A stretch of DNA of 64,000 nucleotides from Rhodospirillales bacterium (lineage in GTDB: Bacteria > Pseudomonadota > Alphaproteobacteria > Rhodospirillales > Defluviicoccaceae), in NCBI GenBank assembly GCA_016712375.1, contig JADJRE010000002.1:186001-250000 (forward strand), written 5' to 3'. The translations under genes and the position numbers were made by a program. The notes below the pieces were generated by a model. That model did not search any database. It was not told the DNA's origin and saw nothing but the letters and a program-made list of their open reading frames with translations. Position 1 is the stretch's first letter, and each line of letters opens with the position of its first letter. Shown here in pieces: positions 56,537 to 64,000 of the stretch.

Positions 56537-58033
56537 TCATTCGCCAAAGTATCGTCGATAGAGATGTGCACGGAAGGCGGTCGTTTCCAGCGGCTTGCCT
56601 GTAGCTTCGATCAGCAGGTCGCGGGAGGAAGCAAGTGAGCCCTTGCCGTGCAGATGCACGCGCAGCCAGCCTAGCAATGTCGTGAAGTCGCCCCGCGCGA
56701 TCTCGTCGAGGATTTGCGGCGCGGCCTTGATCGCGGCGGCGAAAATCTGTGCGGCTGCAATCGCTCCAAGCGTGTAGGTGGGGAAGTAGCCCCAAGCCCC
56801 GTCGTACCAGTGGATGTCCTGCAGACAGCCGCGACGGTCGTCGGGCGGGGCCAGGCCGAGCAGGCGACGCATCCCGTCCGCCCAGGCGCCGGGAAGATCG
56901 GCGGGCGCAAGATCGCCCCCGATCATTGCGCGCTCCAGCTCGTAGCGGAGGATGACGTGTGCCGGGTAGGTGACTTCATCGGCGTCGACGCGGATGAATC
57001 CTGGTTCGACGTGGGTGTAGTGGCGGTAAAGGTTATCCGCCTGCCAGGCCGGGCCGCTGCCGCCGAACGCTTCGCGCAGCATCGGCGCCGCGAATTCGAG
57101 AAAGGCCTTCGAGCGGCAGACCTGCATCTCGATCAACAGTGACTGGCTCTCGTGCAGCACCATGCCGCGTGCCTCGCCGACCGGCTGGCCACGCCAGTCG
57201 GCCGGAAGTCCGCGCTCGTACAAGGCGTGCCCCGTCTCGTGCAGCACGCCCATCAGCGCCGAGCGAAAATCATCCTCGTCGTAGCGGGTTGTGATGCGGA
57301 CGTCGTCGGGCGTGCCGCCGCAGAAAGGATGCAGACTGACATCCAGCCGGCCGCGATCAAACTCGAAACCCAGCGATCGCATGAGCCGAAGCGCCGTCGC
57401 TTGCTGTGCCTCGATCGGGAAGGGGCCCTCGGGTTCGGCGGGCTTCGCGGCCTGTGCCTGCCGTTCAACAACGCTCGGCAAGAAATCCGGGAGGAATGAG
57501 GCGAGATCGGCGAACAGTGTGTCGATGTCCGCCGCCCGGCCATCCGGTTCGTACTCATCGAGCAGCGCATCGTACGGCGACAAGCCCAGCCGCTCGGCCT
57601 TCGCCTGTGCCGCCTCGCGAACCAGCTCGAGGAGCTTGGCAAAGTACGGCAAGACCCTGGGAAAATCGCTGTCAGCGCGAGCCTGCCGCCAAACGGCTTC
57701 GCAGTTCGTTGCCGCCCTCGACAGCGCTTCCACCTGCGGTTCGCGCAGCGCCGTCGCATGCGCCCACAGGCGGCGCATCTCGCGCACATTGGCCTGCTGC
57801 CACGGATCCAGTGTCACATCCTCGGTCGCCGCTTGCAGCCGCTCGCCCGTTTCGGTGGCCACCAACATGCCGTGGCGAAGCGATTTCAGCACGGCGAGCT
57901 GCTCGCCGCGCGCCTGCGCTCCGCCCTTCGGCATCATCGTCGCCAAGTCCCAGTGCAGCACCGCTTCGGCATCGCGCACAGCGCCGATGCGGCGAAACCG
58001 GTCGTGTAATGCCGCATAGGGGCTTTCGGCCAT
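56537..58033 (-). CDS. Carboxypeptidase M32 (Taq type)
   Basis: A 498-residue zinc metallocarboxypeptidase acting in the cytoplasm. The zinc motif HETGH is in LMGVLHETGHALYERGLPAD near residue 265, followed by the ESQSLLIEMQVCRS segment that holds the third ligand. The HPFCGGTPDDVRITTRYDE stretch is diagnostic of the M32 family. Normal length and intact frame. Confidence 0.93.
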   Translation of the reverse strand: MAESPYAALHDRFRRIGAVRDAEAVLHWDLATMMPKGGAQARGEQLAVLKSLRHGMLVATETGERLQAATEDVTLDPWQQANVREMRRLWAHATALREPQVEALSRAATNCEAVWRQARADSDFPRVLPYFAKLLELVREAAQAKAERLGLSPYDALLDEYEPDGRAADIDTLFADLASFLPDFLPSVVERQAQAAKPAEPEGPFPIEAQQATALRLMRSLGFEFDRGRLDVSLHPFCGGTPDDVRITTRYDEDDFRSALMGVLHETGHALYERGLPADWRGQPVGEARGMVLHESQSLLIEMQVCRSKAFLEFAAPMLREAFGGSGPAWQADNLYRHYTHVEPGFIRVDADEVTYPAHVILRYELERAMIGGDLAPADLPGAWADGMRRLLGLAPPDDRRGCLQDIHWYDGAWGYFPTYTLGAIAAAQIFAAAIKAAPQILDEIARGDFTTLLGWLRVHLHGKGSLASSRDLLIEATGKPLETTAFRAHLYRRYFGE

Positions 58034-58055
58034 GTCGAGCGCCTTCGGGCCGGCG

Positions 58056-59045
58056 CTAGAGCGGCAGATGCGCCGCCAGTGCCCGGTCGAGCAGCAGCGC
58101 GGCGAAGATCAGGAACAAGTAGAGGATCGAAAAGAAGAACAAGGCTCGTGCTGTCCGCATTCCGTTGTCGCGATACACCTTCCAGGCGTGGCGAAGGAAA
58201 AGCCCACCGAGGATGGCGGCGGCGGCGGCGTAGAGCCAGGTCGAGGTGCCGACCACGGCCGGCAGCAAGGTCGCCAGCACCAGGATGCCGCTATAAACGA
58301 GGATCTGCGTCCGCGTGGACCGCTCACCAGCGACCACCGGCATCATCGGCACCCCGGCTCGGTCGTAGTCGCTCTTGCGGAACAGCGCCAGTGCCCACGA
58401 GTGTGGCGGCGTCCACAGGAATATGATGGCGAACATCGCGATCGCGCCCTAGCCGATGTCGCCGGTAGCGGCGGCCCAGCCGATGATCGGGGGCAGCGCG
58501 CCGGAGGCACCGCCGATGACGATGTTCTGCGGCGTCCGCCGCTTCAGCCACACCGTGTAGACGAACACGTAATAGATGATGGTGAGCGCCAGCAGAGCGG
58601 CGGCAACGGCATTGACCAGCGCCGCCATCGTCGCGACCGAGGCAGAGCCCAGGACGATGCCCAGCAGCAGTGCCGTGCGCGGCTTCAGCCGGCCGGCCGG
58701 CAGCGGGCGGTTCATTGTCCTTTGCATGACGCTGTCGATGTCGCGATCGTACCACATATTGATGGCGCCGGCGGCGCCTGCGCCGATCGCGATGCACACG
58801 ATGGCAATGAGGCCGGTGAGTGGGTCGATCTGCGCCGGCGCCAGCATCAGCCCGACGAGAGCGGTGAAGACGACAAGCGACATCACCCGTGGCTTGAGCA
58901 GAATGGCGTAGTCGCGGAGATGGAAGCGCGGCTCCGGCGCAGCGGCGGCGTGGTTGGCAAGGATGACCGGAGCGGTGTCGGTGCGAACGGGGGTCACTTC
59001 CTCCTCCTTGGGACGTGGACGCGGAAGTCCGTCCCTCTTCTTCAA
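58056..59045 (-). CDS. ctaB: Protoheme IX farnesyltransferase CtaB (heme O synthase), with in-frame TAG at 58449-58451
   Basis: Integral membrane prenyltransferase that makes heme O for cytochrome oxidase. The first Asp-rich motif is in NMWYDRDIDSVMQRTMNRPL near residue 97, and the late motif in FLWTPPHSWALALFRKSDYD. Between them the frame reads GWAAATGDIG, a TAG, then GAIAMFAIIFLW, where the family has an ordinary residue. The frame is otherwise open over 329 codons, so a single base change is enough to explain the stop. It is in the oxidase cluster, transcribed away from coxBA. Confidence 0.87.
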
Positions 59046-59070
59046 CTGTTGTCTTCGTCGGTGCGCTGCT

Positions 59071-60459
59071 CTATCGGGACTTAGCCGTATCCGGGCTGCG
59101 CAGCAAGGCCGATCCGACGGTCCAGACGAACAGGATGCCGCCGATCACCGCAACCAGTCCGCCAAGGCCGTTCAATCCCATGCCGATCATCGCCGCGATG
59201 TCGGTGAGGCCCTGCGCTTCACCGGCGACTTTGCGCGGCGCGCCGTGTCCTCCAGCCAGGAAAAGGCCGAGGCAGGCGGCGAGTTGCCCCCACGCGAACA
59301 GATGCACGATCAGTCGCTGCCGCCGCGAACTGCCGGCTTGACGCCATAGCGCCGGTACAAGAGTGGTAAAGAACAGGCCGAAGAACGCCAGCGTCACGCC
59401 GGCGATCATCCCGTGGTAGTGCGCTGGTGTGCGGGTGTCGGTTCCGTCGACGAATAGTCCCAGTGTGCCGCCGACCGCGAACAGCAGCATCGACAACGCC
59501 AGCGCCAGGAACGCCGGTTCGCGCCAGGGCAGCGGCCGCCGCAGCCGCGTGGCCAAGGCGATGGCGACGATCGCCGAGGCCGGACCCAGCAGATACTGCA
59601 GCCAGGTGAAGGCCCGCGTCTGTTCGGGCGAAAACGGCGCCAGCAGCAGGTAGAACAGCGGTCCGGCCAGGGCGCCGAGCAGCAGCAGGGCGCTCGCCGC
59701 CGCCAGCGGCCGGGTCGGCGTACCACCAGACCAGGGAGAGGCCAATCGGGACCAGGCCACAAGTACCAACATCGTGTTGACGAACTGCAGGATGTGCCCG
59801 CCGCCCCACATCAGCGCTTCATTGAAATCAAAGCTCGGCCGGGATCCAGCCAGCGCCGCTAAAGCCATGGCGAAACAAAGCAGCGCCACCAGCATGGCCA
59901 AGGCAGCTGCCACGATGACGGCCGCGAGAGGGTCGCGACGCAACGCTTGCGGGCGGGCCGTCGCCAGCAGCCGCGCAGCGGCGAGAGCGATCGAAACCGC
60001 CAGGACGGCAATACCCGCATAGTACAGCGGGTCAATGATCACCGGCACATAGTTGTTGAGCGAAGGCTCGCCTCGTTCGAGCAGCGCCGGGACAAACAAC
60101 ATCGGCATCGCTGCGGCGGCACCGCCCAGGGAGACGAGACCAATCCCGGCGAGGGGCAGGGTGCCGCCGGCTAGTCTCGCCGCGGCGACGGCCGCCAGCG
60201 CTGCGAACACCGCGGCGAACCAGACAACGAAGGAAAAGACGACGTGGATGACCAGGCCCTTATGGAAGAAGTCGATTGGCCAGAACGCTACCCGCTCGAT
60301 ACCGGGAATGCGCGAGATGGCAAGCAGCAGGGCGAAGGCCCCCGCGATTGCCAGGGCACCGACTGCCACCGCTGACCAGCCCCAGAGTTCCCGACGCAGT
60401 GCCGCTGTGGTTCCAATCGTTGCGGGCCGCGCGGCGACGGCAGCGCCATCATCCGGCAT
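59071..60459 (-). CDS. Heme-copper oxidase subunit I-like membrane protein
   Basis: A 462-residue polytopic membrane protein with the character of cbb3-type subunit I homologues. Conserved-looking His residues occur in FHKGLVIHVVFSFVVWF, MWGGGHILQFVNTMLVLVAW and HYHGMIAGVTLAFFGLFFTT. It is clearly distinct from the coxA at 62304 and lacks its full pattern. The start at 60459 (MPDDGAAVAARPATIG) overlaps the DUF420 gene by 11 bases. Whether it is a working oxidase subunit or an assembly or sensory relative cannot be said; its place beside ctaB and DUF420 suggests a role with the oxidase. Confidence 0.65.
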   Translation of the reverse strand: MPDDGAAVAARPATIGTTAALRRELWGWSAVAVGALAIAGAFALLLAISRIPGIERVAFWPIDFFHKGLVIHVVFSFVVWFAAVFAALAAVAAARLAGGTLPLAGIGLVSLGGAAAAMPMLFVPALLERGEPSLNNYVPVIIDPLYYAGIAVLAVSIALAAARLLATARPQALRRDPLAAVIVAAALAMLVALLCFAMALAALAGSRPSFDFNEALMWGGGHILQFVNTMLVLVAWSRLASPWSGGTPTRPLAAASALLLLGALAGPLFYLLLAPFSPEQTRAFTWLQYLLGPASAIVAIALATRLRRPLPWREPAFLALALSMLLFAVGGTLGLFVDGTDTRTPAHYHGMIAGVTLAFFGLFFTTLVPALWRQAGSSRRQRLIVHLFAWGQLAACLGLFLAGGHGAPRKVAGEAQGLTDIAAMIGMGLNGLGGLVAVIGGILFVWTVGSALLRSPDTAKSR

Positions 60460-60895
60460 CCGGACCTCCGACGTAGGGAAACATCTGAACCGCCAGGACA
60501 TAGACAACAACGCCCGAAACGGCGACGTACATCCACAGCGGCCAGGTCCAGCGGGCAATCTTCTTGTGCCGGTCGAAGCGCTCGGCGAGCGCGCGAAATA
60601 GCGTGATCGGCACCAGCGCCGTGATCACCACCGCGCCAATGACGTGAGCGATCAGAATGCCGAAGTAGATCGGCCGCACGATCCCTTCGACACCAAACTT
60701 AGCCAGCCCCGAATTGAAGTGATAGATCAGGTAGCTGATCAGAAACAAACCGGATACGACGACGGCGGAGAGCATCATCGCCCGGTGCCGCCGTTTGTCG
60801 CCGCGCAGGATGTAGCGCAACCCCAGCGCAAGGAAGACAATGCTGAGTGCATTCAGGGCAGCATTCAGGTGCGGCAGATCGGCGACAGAGATCAT
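60449..60895 (-). CDS. DUF420 family membrane protein (CtaM/YozB-like)
   Basis: A 148-residue protein with four membrane segments (LNALSIVFLALGLRYILRG, MLSAVVVSGLFLISYLIYHF, GILIAHVIGAVVITALVPIT, MYVAVSGVVVYVLAVQMFPY), typical of DUF420. Members in Gram-positive bacteria (CtaM) are needed for maturation of heme-copper oxidases, which fits the neighbourhood. The ATG at 60895 is used; a GTG at 60898 is immediately upstream. AGAAGG precedes both. Confidence 0.85.
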   Translation of the reverse strand: MISVADLPHLNAALNALSIVFLALGLRYILRGDKRRHRAMMLSAVVVSGLFLISYLIYHFNSGLAKFGVEGIVRPIYFGILIAHVIGAVVITALVPITLFRALAERFDRHKKIARWTWPLWMYVAVSGVVVYVLAVQMFPYVGGPDAG

Positions 60896-61004
60896 CACAC
60901 GCCTTCTTTTGCATCTTCTGGGAGCATTTGTATCGTCTACCAGGCGCGGGAGAGGATAATGACCACCTTGGCAGCAGGACAGGCGTCTACCGGTGCCGCA
61001 CCGG

Positions 61005-61094
61005 TCATTGCATGCTGATCCTTATAAACACACTTGCGTACATGGCGATTGCCACTGCCGCCAGGATCAGACCGAGCAAGAGCTTGTTCGTCAT
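61005..61094 (-). CDS. 29-residue hydrophobic peptide, possible oxidase assembly or small subunit protein
   Basis: A short frame reads MTNKLLLGLILAAVAIAMYA followed by SVFIRISMQ: one membrane helix with a positively charged N-terminus. GAGAAGGG lies just upstream of the ATG. It is on the same strand as DUF420, the oxidase I-like gene and ctaB, about 110 bases upstream of DUF420. Very short membrane proteins are known in cytochrome oxidase clusters, but I cannot assign this one to a named family. Confidence 0.5.
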   Translation of the reverse strand: MTNKLLLGLILAAVAIAMYASVFIRISMQ

Positions 61095-61171
61095 CAACCC
61101 TTCTCAACCCTCTGCCGCCGATGTTTCGCACACATCTCTACGATAGGCGTTCACTTCGGAAAATCAATCAC

Positions 61172-61189
61172 TTCCCGCACGTGCGGGAA
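61172..61189. promoter_or_regulatory. Perfect 18-bp palindrome between the divergent oxidase operons
   Basis: TTCCCGCAC and GTGCGGGAA form an uninterrupted perfect inverted repeat centred on CACGTG. It is in the roughly 300-base gap between the 29-residue gene and coxB, about 78 bases upstream of the former and 204 bases upstream of the latter. There is no T tract, so it looks more like an operator for a dimeric regulator than a terminator. The regulator is unknown. Confidence 0.5.
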
Positions 61190-61392
61190 TGCGCTGGACG
61201 CAGTCGCGACCGGCCTCAAACTGATAAAGAAAGTACTTTTCATGCGGGTTTGCTCATGTTAGCAATCCGGCTGTCGATCCTCTCGGTAGCATCATCGCAA
61301 GAGGCTACAGCCGCCAAGGCGTAACGGGAGATCGTACCCGTATGAAAATAACGGCCGCCGCTATGACGACGGCAAAATCAAAGGGAAGGACG

Positions 61393-62268
61393 ATGCCGAT
61401 GTCCATCCGGGATATGATCCGGCGGCTGCAGCTTTCAATGCCGATCGTCTGCGCGGCGCTGATCGGGTTCGCCGGAACTGCGGCTGCCGAGGGCGCTCTG
61501 GGCGAAGCGCGACCCTGGCAAATGTACTACCAGGACGCATTTTCACCGGTGATGAAGGAAATTCACGAGTTCCACGCGCTTTTGCTGGTGATTATAACCG
61601 GTATTGTGCTGCTGGTCTTGGGAATTCTAGCCTACATCATCGTGCGCTTTAACTCGAGGCGAAATCCCGTGCCCTCGAAAACCGCGCACAACACGCTGCT
61701 TGAGGTCGCATGGACGATCGTGCCGGTGATCATCCTCGTCGTCATCGCCATCCCTTCGCTGAAGCTGCTGTATAACTCCGGCAGGACGCCGGCCTACGAC
61801 ATGACCCTGAAGGTCACCGGCCACCAGTGGTACTGGAGCTATAACTACCCCGACCACGGCGATATCACCTTCGACAGCATCCCGATCCCCGAAGCGGACT
61901 TGAAGCCCGGTCAGCCGCGCTTGCTTTCAGTTGACAACCCGGTGGTGGTGCCCGTCGGTGCGACAGTTCAGGTGCTGGTCAACTCCGATGATGTTATTCA
62001 CAACTGGGCGGTGCCGTCGCTCGGCCTGAAAAAGGACGCGACGCCAGGGCGACTGAACGAAACGTGGTTTCGCGCCGACGTTCCCGGCGTTTTCTATGGC
62101 ATGTGTTCAGAGCTGTGCGGCGTGAATCACTATTTCATGCCGATCGAAGTCCATGCGCTGTCCAAGACCGACTTTGACGCATGGGTGACAAAGGCAAAGG
62201 AACAGTTTGCGAGCAATAGCCGTTCGCCGGTAAATATGGCAACCAGCGGCGCAATCGCCGCTCGCTGA
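61393..62268 (+). CDS. coxB: Cytochrome c oxidase subunit II
   Basis: The 291-residue CuA-bearing subunit of aa3 oxidase. A signal peptide (LQLSMPIVCAALIGFAGTAA) is followed by two membrane helices (ALLLVIITGIVLLVLGILAY and AWTIVPVIILVVIAIPSLKL). The aromatic GHQWYWSYNYPD and the CuA ligands in DVIHNWAVPSLG and GMCSELCGVNHYFMPIEVHA are complete. The ATG at 61393 follows GGAAGG; an ATG at 61399 is possible and one at 61342 is too far. coxA follows after 35 bases. Confidence 0.95.
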   Translation: MPMSIRDMIRRLQLSMPIVCAALIGFAGTAAAEGALGEARPWQMYYQDAFSPVMKEIHEFHALLLVIITGIVLLVLGILAYIIVRFNSRRNPVPSKTAHNTLLEVAWTIVPVIILVVIAIPSLKLLYNSGRTPAYDMTLKVTGHQWYWSYNYPDHGDITFDSIPIPEADLKPGQPRLLSVDNPVVVPVGATVQVLVNSDDVIHNWAVPSLGLKKDATPGRLNETWFRADVPGVFYGMCSELCGVNHYFMPIEVHALSKTDFDAWVTKAKEQFASNSRSPVNMATSGAIAAR

Positions 62269-62303
62269 ACGGGCCGGCAAACGGATCAGGGAGAAGACGA
62301 GCC

Positions 62304-63944
62304 ATGGCATACGGTGCCGCCGCCGCGCACGATGAACACGAACACCATCCGACCGGATGGAAGCGCTGGGTGTATTCCACCAACCACAAGGACATCGGCA
62401 CGATGTACATCGTGCTGTCGATGATTGCGGCGCTCGTGGGCGGACTGATGTCCTGGTACATCCGGCTCGAACTAGCTGATCCCGGTTTGCAATTCATCCA
62501 TGACACCCAGTTCTACAACGTTCTGGTGACGGCGCATGGGTTCATCATGGTGTTCTTCGTGGTGATGCCGGCGATGATCGGCGGCTTCGGCAACTGGTTC
62601 GTGCCGCTGATGATCGGCGCACCGGATATGGCGTTTCCGCGGATGAACAACATCAGCTTCTGGCTGACCGCGGCGGGCTTCGTGCTGCTCATCCTCTCGG
62701 CGCTGGTTGGCGACGGACCGGGGACTGGGTGGACCGTCTACCCGCCGCTCTCTTCGATCGCCTATCATCCGGGACCATCAGTGGATTTCGGTATCCTGGC
62801 ACTGCATGTCGCCGGCGCCGGCTCGATCTTGGGCGCCATCAACTTTATTGTTACGATCTTCAACATGCGTGCACCCGGCATGACCATGCACCGGATGCCG
62901 TTGTTCGTTTGGTCGATCCTGGTTACCGCGTTCCTGCTGCTGCTGGCGTTGCCGGTGCTGGCAGGCGCCCTGACCATGCTGCTTACCGACCGCAACTTCG
63001 GGACGCACTTCTATGAGGTGGCGGGCGGCGGCGATCCGCTGCTATGGCAGCATCTGTTCTGGTTCTTCGGCCACCCCGAGGTCTACATCATCATTCTGCC
63101 GGCGTTCGGCATCATCAGCCAGATTGTCTCGACCTTCTCGAAGAAGCCGATATTCGGCTACCTCGGCATGGCGTATGCGATGATGGCCATCGGCGTCGTT
63201 GGCTTCGTCGTCTGGGCACATCACATGTTCACCACCGGCATCGGCGTCAACACGCGCGCTTACTTCACGGTGGCGACCCTGATTATCGCCGTGCCGACCG
63301 GCATCAAGATCTTCAGCTGGCTGGCGACGATGTGGGGCGGCTCTATCGACTTCAAGGCGCCCATGCTCTACGCAATGGGCTTCATCTGGCTGTTCGTGCT
63401 CGGTGGCGTTACCGGCGTCGTGCTGGCGAATGCCGGCATCGACCTTTCCTTCCACGATACTTACTATGTCGTCGCCCACTTCCACTACGTCATGGCGATC
63501 GCCGCGATCTTCGCCATGTTTGGCGCGTGGTACTACTGGATTGGCAAAATGTCAGGACGGCAGTACCCGGAGGGGCTCGCGAAGCTGCAGTTCTGGGTGT
63601 TCTTCGTCGGCGTGAACGTACTGTTCTTCCCCCAGCACTTCCTCGGTCTGGCCGGCATGCCGCGACGCATACCTGATTATCCAGACGTCTACGCCGGCTG
63701 GAACATGGTGAGCTCGATTGGGGCGGCGATCACCATGGTAGGTACGCTGATGTTCTTCTACGTCGTCTTCCACACCCTCATGGCAGGCAAGAAGGCTGCG
63801 GCGAACCCGTGGGGAGCTGGTGCCACGACACTCGAGTGGACGGTGCCGTCGCCTGCGCCCTTCCATACGCATGAGGAAATGCCGGTTATTGGTGGCGGCG
63901 GGCATGCTCATGGCGGCCACGGCCAAGTCAAGCCGGCCGAGTGA
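62304..63944 (+). CDS. coxA: Cytochrome c oxidase subunit I
   Basis: The 546-residue catalytic subunit of aa3-type cytochrome c oxidase. Twelve membrane helices carry the low-spin heme ligand in VLVTAHGFIMVFFVVMPAMI, the CuB and Tyr cross-link region FWFFGHPEVYIIILPAFGII, the HH pair in FVVWAHHMFTTG, and the heme a3 and a ligands in YYVVAHFHYVMAIAAIF. GGAGAAGACGAGCC precedes the ATG. The His/Gly-rich C-terminal tail is intact. Confidence 0.97.
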   Translation: MAYGAAAAHDEHEHHPTGWKRWVYSTNHKDIGTMYIVLSMIAALVGGLMSWYIRLELADPGLQFIHDTQFYNVLVTAHGFIMVFFVVMPAMIGGFGNWFVPLMIGAPDMAFPRMNNISFWLTAAGFVLLILSALVGDGPGTGWTVYPPLSSIAYHPGPSVDFGILALHVAGAGSILGAINFIVTIFNMRAPGMTMHRMPLFVWSILVTAFLLLLALPVLAGALTMLLTDRNFGTHFYEVAGGGDPLLWQHLFWFFGHPEVYIIILPAFGIISQIVSTFSKKPIFGYLGMAYAMMAIGVVGFVVWAHHMFTTGIGVNTRAYFTVATLIIAVPTGIKIFSWLATMWGGSIDFKAPMLYAMGFIWLFVLGGVTGVVLANAGIDLSFHDTYYVVAHFHYVMAIAAIFAMFGAWYYWIGKMSGRQYPEGLAKLQFWVFFVGVNVLFFPQHFLGLAGMPRRIPDYPDVYAGWNMVSSIGAAITMVGTLMFFYVVFHTLMAGKKAAANPWGAGATTLEWTVPSPAPFHTHEEMPVIGGGGHAHGGHGQVKPAE

Positions 63945-63991
63945 TCGGGAGGTTCCGAGAACGTGACACCGGCGGCGAAGAGGACCAGTCG

Positions 63992-64000
63992 ATGAGTTCG
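63992..64000 (+). CDS. Start of the next gene (cut by window edge)
   Basis: An ATG at 63992 stands 7 bases after AGAGGA and reads M-S-S before the window ends. It lies 47 bases after the coxA stop and is probably the next gene of the oxidase operon. Its identity cannot be read. Confidence 0.35.

Overview
The window is a high-GC stretch of a bacterial chromosome, most likely an alphaproteobacterium of the Rhodospirillales type. This is inferred from the long forms of PstC and PstA, the Rhodospirillum-type encapsulated ferritin, the aa3 cytochrome oxidase genes, ETF-quinone oxidoreductase, CIRCE control of groESL and the AT(G/T)GA gene overlaps. Nothing in it looks like a plasmid or an intact prophage. 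The left edge cuts glnD; the right edge cuts the gene after coxA. No tRNA, rRNA or CRISPR array was seen.

Layout. 1-11.6 kb: housekeeping (glnD, murJ, ispE, a TPR lipoprotein, ETF-QO, a family-4 uracil-DNA glycosylase, a lytic transglycosylase, moaB, prmA). 11.6-16.4 kb: a minus-strand run MT-A70 methyltransferase - uvrD - darT - darG - prmA, in which the DNA ADP-ribosylation toxin-antitoxin pair DarTG sits between uvrD and prmA and overlaps the uvrD stop. 16.5-24.2 kb: the phosphate regulon phoR-pstSCAB-phoU-phoB, with a Pho box that overlaps the phoR stop codon. 24.2-28.1 kb: a GGDEF protein, a thioesterase and groESL with promoter, CIRCE operator and terminator. 28.3-35.3 kb: an uncharacterised STAS-like/membrane protein pair, then an SGNH hydrolase, an SGNH-like membrane protein, SxtJ, a 49-residue DUF5989 protein and a carbamoyltransferase. 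35.4-40.4 kb: glutathione reductase, an encapsulin nanocompartment with its ferritin cargo, a broken purH and a DNA glycosylase. 40.6-48.7 kb: a surface-polysaccharide region (rmlA-rmlC-rmlB, a Wzy-like polymerase, a sulfotransferase, a Wzx-like flippase) strewn with remnants (AAA+ ATPase, an IS transposase, a scrambled rpmB). 48.8-58 kb: an EnvZ/OmpR-type pair, a MarR regulator, a branched-chain aminotransferase, small proteins, M16 peptidase-thrC and an M32 carboxypeptidase. 58-64 kb: cytochrome oxidase genes, with ctaB, an oxidase subunit I-like protein, DUF420 and a 29-residue peptide on one strand, divergent from coxB-coxA, and a perfect 18-bp palindrome between them.

A dominant feature is the number of disrupted reading frames. 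At least twelve genes that otherwise match their families are broken by one-base indels, in-frame TAG codons or a short deletion: ETF-QO, UDG, darG, darT, pstA (twice), phoR, the thioesterase, sxtJ, purH, rmlC, rpmB (several times), marR (twice) and ctaB. Several are normally essential or near-essential, so uncorrected sequencing or assembly error is the simplest explanation, but true decay cannot be excluded for individual genes. Where the two halves are clear, I annotate one disrupted gene rather than two short ones.
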